This document shows positions 35,489 through 49,425 of a stretch of 64,000 nt of DNA, piece by piece (within the stretch, counting starts at the first letter, position 1; every line of letters starts with the position of its first letter). The translations under genes and the position numbers were made by a program. The notes under the pieces were generated by a model. That model did not search any database. It saw only the letters and a program-made list of their open reading frames with translations, and had not been told where the DNA came from. This stretch comes from Ancylostoma caninum (Eukaryota; Nematoda; Chromadorea; Rhabditida; Ancylostomatidae): contig JBAJFG010000005.1 in the NCBI GenBank assembly GCA_037903475.1, positions 1,116,001 to 1,180,000 of the forward strand, in the 5' to 3' direction.

Positions 35489-37355
35489 GGTCACATTTCA
35501 CAGTCAGGATTGTTACTTTCTCTTTTTTTCGGTGTTTAAAGAGTTGTATGTTTCTATTGGTGGTGTTATTACGCGGAGACCTTTCTCATTTTAAGAAAAA
35601 ATTGTGGTCCTCAGTTTTGCTATCTCCTGTTGTTTCCTCTTCACTGAGCCGACATCTACGATCCTAGAATTGATTTGTCTACTTGATGTTAAGGATTCAC
35701 TGTATTCCTACTAGTGCCCTATGCAAAGTCTTATTCCACATGTATGGGCGTGTGTGTGTCACTGATATGTATGACCGGGTGAGCGCCTGAATAGTGTTTA
35801 TGATGGGAGGAGCGTCGTCGGCAACATTTTGAAAGCGTTAAGCCTTGACTTATATCTGCCACAAGATTTTAAGTAGTTAAATGAAACACTTTAAGGCCTT
35901 ACTGAGTGTGTCATACTCAAGTTCCATCTTCTTTTGACCGTCTTCCCTTCACTGGATTCTGATGTGACTGATCTATAGCCATGGCTTGAGGTGTTCAAAG
36001 CGTGCACTACGCTCTTGTCATGGGTACTGTTGTAACGTGTAAGAGCTACGTCTTCGAAGTGTTGTTATTCGACGTTGAGCCGGATGCCGTCTGTTTCTGA
36101 TGACGTCCACCAACTCTCAGCTTGCCATCTGACAGTGGCACTGCCTGAATTTGCCAGTGGGCCGATCGATACGCGTTTTGACAATACTGGCCAACTGTCC
36201 ACCTCGGTGTATGTGTATTACTCGGCTCCGGTCGTTGTTGCTCTGTTCTCGTTTCCAGTCGTTTTGTTTCGTTGAATGAATTTTTTATTTTCACTATGCT
36301 GTAACTGTATGATGTAAGCAGTTATAATTAGGTGATTCCAGGAAATGGGAATGGTGTAACCGCTTGCGGTTTTTCTTCTTCTTCTTCTTTTTTTCATATT
36401 ATGGAGAACTTCTGAGCAGACTTAATTGTCGTGGAAGTCTTTGTTAGGACATTTACCCTTTGGGTTATAACTGTGTGGAATCCGTTTGAGGGGCTTCTAA
36501 TCAAACTGGATCAATAGTTACATTGAACAAACAACAAGTATAATCGAACTATGGGGCTGAGTTCGAAGCAAACATAGAAGTTCAACGCCTCATGCGGGCT
36601 GGACCCCACCCTATCGTCGACAGGGTTTTTGCCAATGAACAGTAACTATTATAGCTCATTTGAAGCGAACGTTTGATACTGAAAAGCATTTCCTGTCCGT
36701 TTCCTAACGAGGACATTTTCACACAGGCCTTTCTGGTTGAGGTTCTGGGATTGCTAAGCAACATTCATCAATGCCCAGGTCTGGAGAAATCACACGCATT
36801 TAACGTTAAATGAATAGAAAAGAATTTCATCAGAGCTATTTAGATTTTGACCGAATTGAATGAAAGTCCAAGTTATATTTGAATGTTTAGGAGTTGAATG
36901 GGTCCCAAAAATTTGCAAATTTTGATAATTTGGATTATTCAACGTTCGAGAAATATTCGGACGTACTAACCGGTAAGGACTGCTCCATATTTAGATTGTT
37001 GTCGTCCATGGTAGTTCGTACTAGTCGATAAAAACAGCAGTAAACTACCGTGTAGAAGTGCAATGTTCTCCAGAGTTAGTGGAATTCCTGTGTTTACTGA
37101 GATGTTGACGGTCTACAGTACAATTTCGGCTCATCGATCACAGTACTTGAACGAGTACTTTTGGACAAAATGGGAATTCCACAAATATCTGAATCTTTTT
37201 TTTTAAGTTGAGTTATCTGAAAAAGGTACATTTCATTGGTGAAGCTTTGAAAAATTTAATCTGAGCTTCGAGCTGTCCAAAAAGTTTCTATAATGTTCAA
37301 AAATTTGAACAATTAACCAATTGCTGTGGGGTACACTGGCGACACACTGCTTGCA
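35489..37355. other. PA2G4 3' UTR and spacer
   Basis: No canonical AATAAA close to the stop was found. A short (CTT)n run lies near 36376. Nothing else is recognised. Confidence 0.4.
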
Positions 37356-37429
37356 GCCGCCATAGCTCAGTCGGTTAGAGCGTGGGTCTAATAAGCCCAA
37401 GGTCGCAGGTTCGACCCCTGCTGGCGGCA
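37356..37429 (+). tRNA. tRNA-Ile (anticodon AAU)
   Basis: A complete 74-base cloverleaf. The acceptor stem GCCGCCA pairs with TGGCGGC with discriminator A. D stem GCTC/GAGC; anticodon stem TGGGT/GCCCA (one G-U pair) with loop CTAATAA, giving anticodon AAT; T stem GCAGG/CCTGC with loop TTCGACC. Box A (TAGCTCAGTCGG) and box B (GGTTCGACCCC) are good, there is no intron, and a TTTT terminator stands at 37433-37436. It decodes AUU and, after inosine modification, AUC. Confidence 0.96.
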
Positions 37430-40400
37430 AACTTTTGCATAATCATCACTGGATTTTGAAGCATTTCATACGTAGTTTTCTTCAGTCATTTCTACATATT
37501 TCGCTAGAAAACGGGTTACGTTTTTGGACCAGTGTTATACACAGGGATTTATCAGGGCTATAAAATATATGGCTCTTAAGAGACTCAGTATTTCGAATCT
37601 GAGGAGCGATCTGAGCCGGTGAACAGATTGTACGAGAGCCAGAAGAAGTATGCATCAGAGAATCCAGTCATAAAGAATATGTATGGCTTTTCAATCTGGG
37701 ATTAAAAAAAGGGGCTACATTACGTAGACTGGATGCTTAAGACATCGTCGTAAAACACCTGGAACTTTCGTTTTCAAGGCAATCTCTCAACCTTATATAT
37801 TGCTATGGTCGGTTCCTCTGAAACCGAAAGCCAACGAAAAATGCGAAATAAAGTTGTCAAGAAACTTATTGATATGTTGAAGAATGTTCGTACTATAAAA
37901 GTTCACTATGTTCAAGTTTTTTTCAGAAGTGCCAGGCCAATTTCAGGGATAGCTTTGTCCGCACTTGCATCTGTACCCTCCAAATGAGCAAACTTTAGAA
38001 CTGCTAGCATTCGTAGGCTTTTCAGTTTTTTTTTCAAGAGCTGTAAGTTTTTTGCTCATAGTTGCGACTGAGCTCTCTCAGAATTTACTTTTTCCTTTTT
38101 TTTTTACTAAGATTTTCACTTCATCGTTGCCAATGTCGATATAGTTGATTTTTGTACACTTAATACTGCACAACGAAGTTTATATTGTCAGTTGTTAGAA
38201 ATATCACTGAGAATATTGTAAAATACTGTGATTTGCTCATGCGACCCACGTCCTCTTGAATAAATAAATAGCACTGAAATACTAGAAGGGTAATGAAACG
38301 CTCTTATCTGCTCAACTGTTGGAGGATAAAGAAAAAAAAAACTTAGAACAAACACACGCGTAAAGCTCGATCCTGAGGCTTTTGGTCATTTTGTAAATTT
38401 AACAGCAAGTTAGTTTTTTTTAGCGTCATTAGACGAAGGATCATGTTCGTACATTCTTTCATCCGGTGGCCTTCGCTGTCGCCTCTGAAGACCGTTAGTT
38501 CAATATCCACGTCGAATTTGGCGAACTTCACCGTTGAGAGCCTTCCGTCTCATAGCAGTTCGTCAAATGATGATTAAGAAGCTCTCAAAAATGACAAATC
38601 AACTGAGGAGCCGACTGACCATGTTAGGGCTAAGTGAGAGTGGAATTTAGTGATTCCAAAATTGGATATCTCGTTGGTGCTGCTTTGTTGGAAGTGCAAA
38701 ATGAACACAAAAATCGGACACGTTTAAGACTGGCAAATGTTAAGGACTACATACTCAGTAAATATGCATTTTGGATTTAACTGTATCGGAATTACTGTGA
38801 GGGGTTCGACTTGGCCACAAATTTGATGTGTGGACATTTTCTTGTATATGTCTCTTGATATTTTCAAATCGGAACTTCTGATCTCATTGAGCAAAAAATA
38901 ACTCTTCCGAAGGGTTTTTCTCAGTAATCCAAGAAATATTCATCTATAATACCGCCGCATATGTGCTGTAAATTTCAACATCTTTCGAACTGTACGCGTT
39001 CCAAATTTCTGGCCTGCGGGGGTAAGTGCTGCCCCGTTGGCTCACGTCCAGGATGACGAAGAGTGTGATTAATCGTTGAGTAAAAAACTGGTTGTGTACC
39101 TATACATGGAATAAGTACGATTTTTGAAGTAGATGGTAACTGATAAGCTTATGATTTTCAACTCCCTGACATTATCTTGACAGAAATTATGGGCGAGACA
39201 CTTAGTACATTTGCATTTACATTTTATTATATTTTATTTGTGCGTCACAAGAATGCACTGTACATTAGAATTGACTAGTACAATTAGATATGGACAAGCG
39301 ATACAGTAAAAAAAAAACACTGAATTTGAACAATAAACACCAACACTTACATTAAAACTCGACGAGGATGCTTGAGGTAGACAGTGAAACTTCTCTAACC
39401 TTAGTAGAAGAAAATTCGCCAATGTATAAACTTTACCCATGTTAGGAACCACTGATTCCCAAGATAAGGCATAATTTTGTTTTTCTCTACAGATAAGATG
39501 TCCCAGTTCGCTGTAGAGACCAAAGAACCCTCACTCGGTGTCAGAATAGTTACCTAATGCACCCGATGGATTATCTGTTATGGTGTCCACGAAAGAATGG
39601 GTAGAGACCTTGACAACGTCACACAACAACCGCCAAAATCTTGATCGTACCCAGCGTGGTTTGGGTGCAATTGCACTCAGACCAACTGCCACGCATACAT
39701 AATTAGTGCCAAGGTCTTATGGGTACACTGTGTACGTGAGTGAGTTCATACATATAATGAGAAAGGTTGGCCAGAGTTGGCGCCTTTTTGGGGTGGTAAA
39801 TCGGCTTTTCGGGCACTGGATCTGTCACAAGTATGTAACTTGGAAGATGGAGACACTAGGGTTTTGCCATGCGTGCGTGCGTCCGTCAAGGAGGAAAGGT
39901 GGATCTGTAACAGATTTTTCAGAGCATTTCTCAGGAAATTTTTGCTGAACACTCTTGAAAGAAGACGGAGCTGGGATAGCATTGCCTTGTGGGTCTTTTT
40001 TTAGGATTGAATGGAGTATTTCATGCAGAAGAAGTTAGAAAACAGGAGAAATGTGTGAAAAGAGTATTTTCCCATAATATAGCTCACTAGAATTTGATAT
40101 TCATTTGTATTCGCACAATCTAATACGGTTTATGCATAACTATCTAACGTGAATGTTGTCATTTGTACTTACCATTCTTCAGTTCAGCTGATTTTAACAC
40201 CCTGAGCGTATAGAATAAATAAATATACAACTAACAAATAAATTTAATAGATTAGACCTATTTTCAAAGCCATCCACGCCATTTTGAACCCTGCAAATCT
40301 CATCATCCAATCAAGAACACCCATTCGTTCTATTGGCTATCTCTTCGCCGAATCGCTACTTTCTCACGCACCCGAGTGCACTATTCGATCAAATCTGCCC

Positions 40401-43400
40401 AGCAATTATGGTCATCTCGACGATACAGTACGGAAAACAAGGAGGCACAGACAGTTCCTAACCGCTGGCATACTGTAGCGGCCATACAAACAATAAGCAC
40501 CCCACTGAGAACAGTACAAATGAGACCACGCCCACACTGAGGCGATCATAGGTCTCAAAGACACCTTCAAACGCTTCGAATACCACAACAAAGCACGCTT
40601 CTAGCTCCACAGCTCTGTCAGGTGGGTGGTTTTATTTTTTCTCGTAAGAAAATGAGTTGAGGAGAGGGTAAATTTGTAAAAAAAATGAGGAGATTTCCTA
40701 GATGTAAACATTCAAAGAATTATATCACTACAGTATTCTCCAACCTTATTTGTGCTGTGCACAACGCAATGAAAAAAAAAACTTATAGGTACGGAAGAGA
40801 AAAGAGAACCATTTCCGGTGTTTCAGCTCACTCGCGAGTTCTCTTGGGTCGAAGGTATAGTAATGGAAGTTTTCGCGTTTGATTTGTTCTCCTTTTTTGC
40901 TGAGTGTAAGGCGCACCATCGAGTGCAAATAAATAAAAATAAATAAATAATCAAAATCACACCAAAACGTGACGTTTTCCTTGATTTTTCTGGATAACTT
41001 CTCGATACGTTACAGCTAAGTCGCTTTCATTGCTCATCCAGGTGCATTCCATTAGGGATGCCTGAAGAAGACTGAAGAATGCTTATCCTAGAGCAAAGAT
41101 GCGTTCATACTTCGTCGTTGCTCGAAAGTCGCGCACTGTTCAGATGTGGTTCGTTTTGTGTAGAAGCATGTGCAGCAGTCATTTAGTGGTTCTTGGCGGT
41201 CGTCCTCGAGGCACAAAGTCATAAACACAGCTGTAGCGTCGGTCTACACAATGAATTTAAAAGTCCTCGACTTTGTAATTGAATTTGAATGAATTGGCCT
41301 TGGAAAATCCTTGACGTCCTTAATTTTTTTTGGAGGACAGCTTCAGAGGTATTTTTTTCCTTCACTGAGCTTTAGTATCTAGTATTACTAGTATTTACTG
41401 ATACATCTAACGTCTGTGTATGACTGAAACAACGAAAACAACGCAAACACAACATAGCATTAACATCTAACCCTCCCACAGCACTAATCGAGATTCAAAG
41501 CTCACACTGAGGTGAAGACATTGAGATTAAGGATAAAAGAGATAAGTACAGATAAGTACGTGTAATTACAAAGAGAAAAACTTTCTCTTTATGACTTCAT
41601 GTACTTCTCTGAAAGTTTTTTTTTCCTCAAATGCTGCCTGTTTACTCGGAATGATTGCGTTTTTGATGAGTACCTCAAAATTAGGCTTCGCTCTGTTGAC
41701 TAGGAAGTATTTCCTAATATTTTTCCTAGCCTGTTTAAGCTGCATAGCCGTGAAAGACCAGCATAAAATGAATCAGGTATCTAAAATAACCCTATTTTTA
41801 ATTATTAGCTTCTCAAGTATGAAATGTCATCTGATTTCATGAGCGGTCAGTTTCAAGTCTCTATCTTCGAAATTTTACTGGATCACTTCTCATCCTTCTT
41901 TTCATTATGAAGACATATCCTTTCTCTCTCAGTATCACTCTTGGATTTTTGATCAGTTTTCGAATTTTCGTTTGAAAGCCTTTTTTTAGAACTATTGAAA
42001 GGCAAAAAAAAATCGTGTCCATCGGTTCCATTTTCCGGCCACTGGAGTAGAGAAAGCTGGAAACACCAGTGCAGTGTTAGGGGATACGTAATATCTATAT
42101 AATAATGTATAATATTAATACTTAATCCATGATGGCTTATTTATTAAATTGTTCCCCAGGCAAAGAAGCTCCAGCGAAATTATGCGCATCTTAAACTCAC
42201 TGCATTGCGCATTACCATTGTAACAGAGCAGCCCTTACACATCCGACACTCATCACTCACTGGGTCTCTTGAAATTCCATCCATCGCTCTTCCCACTGAA
42301 TCTTCACACCCTTTTCTCTCATAACTGCAGGCCTCCGAGGATTTCCTTGATTTGTTTTTCTTTTGTTTACCTGTTTGTTTATTATTTATCTCCCAATTCC
42401 ACTTCTACTGGAATTATGACCTGTTGAGGGAATAACTGCTCATCCTTAACATACATATTTATAAAGTACTCGAGGTGAGCAAGATGATCAGAGACGTCCA
42501 GCAACAAAAGGAACATTCAAAAGGAAGATAAAGACAAACAAAAGCAAGGTGAGAAAAAGAAAGTAGGAGGATTCTATCGAGGTCAGTTAATAACATGGGA
42601 ACGATTAACCAAAAGTAGGTAACAGGTGCTTACATTGAGTGCCAAAGTATGACATGAACGAAGATTGGAAGAGAATTCGGAAAATTTTGTAGGAACCGTG
42701 AATTATGAATATGAAGAAAAATTTAGCCAAAAAAATGAGATTCAGGTTTTTCATGTTGTTCATAATATAGTGCACTGAAACGTTTTGTTGTTTGCTCTTC
42801 TGGGATAAATTTGGCTAGATTTTCGTCCTATTCATGACCTTTTCTCTAATGGAGACTATCACGTGGTGCTGGCAGTTCCATCACGGTAGGCTTGGAGCTA
42901 AATTAATTTAGCTGTTAATGTAGATTAATTCTGAATGAGATTCTCCATCATGGTAATGGCCACCCAGTATATACAGGCGGTAATGAAAGCATCATTGAAT
43001 ACATTTCTCAGAGACCAGCTCACAGAACAACCGGAGCGAGATGTTGGGAGGGCAGATTTTGGCTTTCTGATGAGCCGTATCGCTGTCCTTCCCTCTTTCT
43101 ACTGCGATAGGTCCGCTCACTCGTCCTCAATTTATGATTTCATTCTTAAGATCATGCTGTGTTTTGTTTTCTCTTATGCATCCTAGCCATTATATATAGG
43201 TTGGACATGATCGTCGAAAAAGCCGGAAATCCTGATTCAACATTGGAGAGTGCGCATTTTTCACTGACAACTGTTGTGACCAAGACTCAGACCACCACAT
43301 TTTTATCACCGAATTCCTTTTCTTCTGAATGAATCAAAGTCAATAAAAGGGAAAGGGTTGCTGCTAAGTGGAATGGTGATCGTTGCCATTTTTTGCATGA

Positions 43401-46087
43401 CTATGCAAATTTAATCAAATTTTGACCAATGGAAACCACTCAAACCATATTTTTCATGGAAGAGTTTTTTTAGAGCGGCATCGTAGGCAGTAAAATGGAT
43501 TAGAGAGTTGATATGTTTATCCGAACACATTATTCAGTGGAAAAAAACGGTAGGCACAGAAATTCCGCAAATGTTCATAAATGGGAAAAGGCATGTAGTG
43601 GGATCATAACACATTACAAGATTACAGAGGGTACTTTTTCTTCTACGGGACGTGATTGTCACGAATACAGGAATAGGATGTAATATGTACAGTGCTTAGG
43701 ACTGGATTCTATGTATCAGTGCTAAACTTTTCGCCTGGAATCTGGGAGGTTTTTCAGAAGCTTCTTGTCCTACCCTTGGTGAGAATTGCGCGGAAAAATC
43801 CAACTACAACAGGTTCCTTCATTTATTTGCATATTTGAAGTGCTATTCAGAATGGACGTTTGAAAAAAAGAACTTTCAGCCGTAAATAATCATCAGGGAG
43901 GAACATGATCTTGAAGTGAGAAGCACCCTGAAGATTATGGTCACTGGCTTTCTTCTATGCCAATTTTAAGACATCAGTTCGTGAAAGAAAACAAGAAATA
44001 CATACTCATGCTGTCAGTTTTCATATTCTTTCTTCTTCACAACTGGTGAGCTCTCATCTTCGGAAGAAATTTCTCGTGATGTAACTTAAACCTGCAGCCT
44101 CGTTCCGAATCCATGGCGTTAATTCCATCCAGGTCCACTCTATTAGCACCGCTAAGCGAAGAACACATTTTTGCTTGTTCTCGAATGTTCACCATTGAAC
44201 CCCCTTTCCTACCCTTCCAGTCCCCAGCCATCCAGTTTGATTACTTGACATATATAAAAGACTATCAGTAACAACAAATCCACTTTCTAGGCCGTGTTGG
44301 GAAATCAGTTCCAGCGCACTCATTTTTCCCGCACATTTCATTTTTTTTTTGTTCAAAATTGGCGCGCTGAGTATAGACATTGCATTTTGAGTCGACGCGC
44401 CAACTTGTCTCCATTTTTGGGGCATGAGTTGTTTATTTATTTAATACACCGCTATAGCACAGGAATGCCATCAAAAGTCGCACTATTAATTTAAGCTTAA
44501 TCTAGAAAGAATGAACATAGCAAATTAACTCTTTAGAACACAGTGGCCACAATCAGTACAAAAAAACTATATTTCGCCTTTTTTCGACTCGTTCGCTTTG
44601 CAGTTGGATAGGCACATTTTAAATCTAATAGTATGTTGAAACCTCTTAATTGAATGATGGCAGAGTTACTGAAAATTGCCTTTTTTCGAGAAAAAAATCT
44701 GAGAAGAGGTGATTTTTAACACTTATCTCTTCATGGATAGCGGCAGAATATCATGGATATATTGTAGATTCTACAAAAACGGAGAGTGATGTTTACAGTT
44801 TTCTATACTATGTATCTCTCTTAGCAACATTTTCTATCCATGTGGACAGATGAACAAGAGCCTGGGAGGATCCACTTTCTGCCATGACGCCGCGCAAGTT
44901 TTCTTTTATTACGGGCGTGGATCGTATCTGAAGTGTCGCTTTTCCCGAAGCGTCTACGCCTACCCGGCAGAGGCGGCCTCGCTCAACAGCATCCACATTT
45001 TGTTGCTGAATAGTTTTCCTTATTGGTCATCAATATTGCTCACAATATCTTGGGTGTTAGCTAACTGTAATTACTGCTAAATAGAAATCAGAATTTTCTG
45101 GAACCATTTCTGTCGAACTCTCATCAAACTTTAGCCTTCACCCGTGGCAAAAACTCACTGGTTGGTACAGCTATTCCAGTGGCGTACGTCGTACATTTCG
45201 TATTTTTTCGTGTTTTTTGTGAGAGATTTCCGCGTAGTGGTGTACCTTCAATCACTTGTGATAATTAATAGCCAGAAAAGACGTGCGCAATCCAACTACA
45301 ACAAAAACTCGGCTCGTATGTGTTCGCCAAATTCGATGTAATCTTACGAACAACGCTAGCACTGAGCTAATCAGGTTTCAGGATAGTTCTGAGAGGATGT
45401 CTCTATAAATAGGGGATGGGTAAATTACTTGAGATAATGTGATAAGGACCTGATCAGGGTTCCATGGATATTGGGATGTTTGGCACAGCGCGCATCCGGC
45501 GGAAATGACCCGAAACACTGGAGAAATGCGTGGAATTTCCGTATGATAACATGTGTCGCGCGGTTACCTACATATAGTAGAGAGAATCCCAGGCCGTCCC
45601 AGTCCCATCATGGATCTTCAAAGTCTACTATCCATTCCTCTATGCTTGAGAAATTCGTATTGCTCTCCTAGTCAACCCGAAAAGAACTCGAAAATGTCGG
45701 ATTCTGTCAGTACCTAATTCGCTGTTAATGATGAGACGATGATCAGACACGACTGGTGCTTCCGCATTGAAATTTTCAGAGAGGGAAGCTCTCTTTCATC
45801 TGAAACACTCCAAGCATTACTGCAGAAAACTCAATTTTTACCTTTTCGCATACTCCATAATTCAAATGACATTAGTCGGCTTATGCTTTCCCAAAATGGT
45901 CGAGCATGGTTTGGCGAAGACGAACATTGTATTCTGTTATTAAGTCCGTGCTGTGAGGTAATTCCCAACCTAAAAAAAGTAGACAAAGCGCCAATTTTAA
46001 TCTGTGAATAACTAGCATAAGAAAAGTGCTGGATAACTATGCAGAAGACGCCTACTACATAGTATTAGTGATATTATCATCACCAGC

Positions 46088-46121
46088 CTGATCGTCCGGC
46101 TAACGCCGGACTCTCAGGCTT
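46088..46121. repeat. short GC-rich hairpin
   Basis: GCCTGATCGTCCGGC and CGCCGGACTCTCAGGC form an interrupted stem around TAA, about 150 bases before the minisatellite. It could be part of a repeat border; no function is claimed. Confidence 0.5.
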
Positions 46122-46277
46122 CTTTTCGTGCTCGCTTCGCTCGCATATTTTCACTGTCCTCAGATAAGATTGTTGCAGGTGGATGAACAGACACTATCCA
46201 CAGAGAAGTATTCTTTATCGCAGTTCATGGAACCACTGACCCACTATAGACAGCTCCTTTCAACAATTTCTGGCAAC

Positions 46278-46677
46278 GGCGTTTCCCCGCTTTTGGATGC
46301 CGGCGCACCCTTATCACGCCGTTGGACCCGACTCCAGGCGTTTCCCCGCTTTTGGACGCCGGCGCACCCTTATCACGCCATTGGACCCGACTCTAGGCGT
46401 TTCCCCGCTTTTGGACGCCGGCGCACCCTTATCACGCCGTTGGACCCGACTCTAGGCGTTTCCCCGCTTTTGGACGCCGGCGCACCCTTATCACGCCGTT
46501 GGACCCGACTCCTAGCGTTTCCCCGCTTTTGGACGCCGAAGCATCCTTGTCACGCCGTTGGACCCGAGTCCAGGTGTTTCCCCGCTTTTGGACGCCGGCG
46601 CACCCTTATCATGCCGTTGGACCCGACTCCTAGCGTTTCCCCGCTTTTGGATGCCGGAGCATCCTTATCACATCGCC
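46278..46677. repeat. 59-bp minisatellite, about 6.8 copies
   Basis: Units begin GGCGTTTCCCCGCTTTTGGA at 46278, 46337, 46396, 46455, 46514, 46573 and 46632, exactly 59 bases apart. Each includes CGCCGGCGCACCCTTATCAC and GCCGTTGGACCCGACTC. Units differ at a few positions (the fifth has GAAGCATCCTTG). Because 59 is not a multiple of three, the long open frame across it reads the unit in all three phases in turn, so it is not evidence of a repeated protein. Confidence 0.95.
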
Positions 46678-46993
46678 AGCCCACCTCTAACACCATCCTA
46701 AGGCGTAACCCTCATCCGTGTCATCCCTCGTTCGCCTCATTCCTCCTCTTCGTTATAGAGGTGTCCTACCCTTCTCTTTCCTTTTATACGGTCCTGTAAT
46801 CAAAAGCCTATCTCATTCATTCCGACCGTGATCAAAACAACTGTCGGCCATTAACATGTCTGAACATGACGAAAGTGGCCCGAAACTCCTGTAAATCAAG
46901 GTAAAAATCAAAATTTTCCACATTTTCATACATAACTGGACGCGCTGAACACGATGGTACAGGTATTTTCCATTTTTGATGGCTGGTTCTCGT

Positions 46994-47018
46994 GCACACA
47001 CGCACACACACACACACA
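46994..47018. repeat. CA/TG microsatellite
   Basis: Simple (CA)n run with one CG interruption. Confidence 0.9.
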
Positions 47019-49425
47019 TGAACTGCCAATTAATAAGAAGTAAGATATTAGGTTGAGAAATTATAAATTCTGCTGCATTCGTTTTCCTTTCCTCCTCTTA
47101 TTTTCGTCAGCGTCACTATTTTTGGCAGGGCACGTGTATTCATGTGAAAGAGTGCTTCATGGCGCTTCAGAAAATATATGATTTCTTTGGTGTCCTCCAA
47201 TTTTAAGTGCGCAAGCCGCCATCGGCCGTATCCTTCACTGCCGTGTATAGAGTCGCTACTCTTTGAAAACTGGAGCTGTGGAGCTAAAATTTGGGTGGGT
47301 CGCTACGGCGTCTCAAAGCGCTGCAATTTTTTCACGGAGGGCGCTCGTCCATTTCGTGAAGGACGTAGAAGAGTCATGTAACAATATGGGAAATACGCCT
47401 TGAATGGAGCTCTTGTAATATTGTCGTGGTAGTGTTCTTAATTTGAAGGTCAAACGGACATTTATAATTCCTCAACCCAATAGAAAAACCTTCAGAGAAA
47501 GTCCCCTTTTTGAATCTCGACCAAGAAGGATCCGGAACACTACAGCCACTATATAGTAGTCCAACAATTTATTACACTTTAGATGTAAATTCAAAGGAAT
47601 TCATATTTACAAGCTGTTGATTATTCACTGGTTAATTTGACTCCTATGACAGTCAAAAATGTGCCAGAATTCCACAACGGAGCCTCATCTTTCCTTTTTT
47701 TTAGTTATTTTCACAATCCTTGGTGCATTCTGTCCATTGTTCTGTTACATCGTCGCTGTCGCCTAAAAACACTTCCGAAGTTCCGCCACACTAAAGACCT
47801 TGATTTCTCCATCGTTCAAAAAACGTCGTCGACGAAGTTTTTCATTTACAAAAAAAAAAATCATTCTTCTGATCTTGGCCAGCCCTGGACAACTGGGCTC
47901 ATTCATATAATTTTGATTGTGTTATGATATTATCTGCATAATTTTGATGAGCCTTGCTGGGTATCGTGCTGGATATGCCCATGTTTTGATAGGGTTCCAA
48001 CCCGAAAATTTTCTGCGACAGTCTCTGGTTTTTCTAAGTGACTTCGATTTCATCTAACCGGAGGTTTCCTCCATCAATTAGTAGAAGCAGCTCAATGATT
48101 TCCGGGATAGGCTACAATAATTTTGTATCTTGAGCCCAAGGATATCGTCGTATGCATAAAAAGACTACAGTCCTTTGGGAGAAATTCCACCATCAAATGA
48201 GCGGTTCAAAAAATTAGATGATTTCTACAGCTTTTAAAAAAGTGGGTGATTTTTACAGCTGTCTCTATTATCTCATTTGCTGAACAGCTTTTGTATAGCT
48301 ATGTTAGTAGCGGAAGTTCCCATCGAGCAGAAACAGACGTTACCCTTGGTCAAGCGCCAAGATGCATTCTCTCCAAATCTTTCAGACTATAGAATGTATA
48401 AGTTTAGCCAAGTAGATCGCAGTCAGCTGAAATTTTGAATATTCGAGAGATTTCCACGTCCAATACTTATTTGAATACGTTGTGTTTGGAATAATTACAA
48501 TTTCATGCGTTGTGAATAGCCAATATTTTTGAAAAGACCGATGGTTCTCTTCAAAATGGTAGGTATGTTAGGTAATAGTGTAAATAAGAAATCGACTACT
48601 CCAGAAATTGCCTCGATTTATAATATATTGGTGCAGTCAAATATATAGTGTCCACCACTCCTGGAGATCCTCACCATGCAGGAACTGATTAGCTGTATCT
48701 CCTTATCTGCACCTTTGATTTCGCCGTTAACAGCTGGGTAATAGTTGAAACTGCGTCGGTAAAATCGAAATTAACCGAACGCTGCGACAATTAACGTTAC
48801 TTGAAACGTTTTTTCGGGTGCTATAAAAAACTGCAATCAAAACAATCCACTCTTTGGAATATCCTGAGAACTTGTCGCTGGATATTGAGAAGTTCCACTG
48901 GAAAAGATCTTGGAAAAATTTTGCCATGCAAAGAAAATTTTTCTACTATATATTAAAAATGGAAGAAATATGAAGCTATTGAAAGATTGTGGAGCTTTTT
49001 ACACCACATGGCAAAATGTGAGCATGTCTGTTCTTTACATGCAGCCTCTCATGAATTTTTTGTTATGTACTTCCTCGTTGATTTTGGAACTCTCTTGCTC
49101 AGTCCCTGCCATTTGGAGCGGGCGACAGGCAGCTGGACTTTTAAAGTAGGGAAAGGTTGAGTCTCTGTCTTGGACTACATTTTCTCACCAAACAGTGATC
49201 AACGACCTGATTCCTCTTGTACGTGACTCCTGTATCAGCTCATGGCTTCTTTGTAATCAAACCTACGTACCTGTACTGCTTATCACACAGAAAGCAGACT
49301 GACGTAAAGTCTGAGTGGTTCAAAAACCTGTTTATTCCGCTCTCGTCACCATTTTTCAGTAGACTTACTCTCATTAATGAAGAGTACGCTCCACAAATCT
49401 TAGGAATTTACGCTCCCTTTTTCAG

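Larger units (their letters stand above)
37430..49425. other. 12-kb gene-poor region
   Basis: No protein gene could be supported on either strand. The stretch holds a 59-bp minisatellite (46278-46677), a short hairpin (about 46088-46121), a CA microsatellite (46994-47018), AAAT runs (near 40930) and a GC-rich island at 44850-45000 that may be a repeat remnant. Frames at 45739-46011 and 41591-41842 have no domain or splice support. Confidence 0.45.

Noticed and set aside
37233..37430. Antisense open frame with PPAGVEPATLGLLDPRSN
   Set aside because: It is the reverse complement of the tRNA-Ile gene, a well-known false protein.
46128..46799. 223-codon open frame with apparent protein repeats
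   Set aside because: It is the 59-bp minisatellite read in successive frames; all frames are open because the unit lacks stops.
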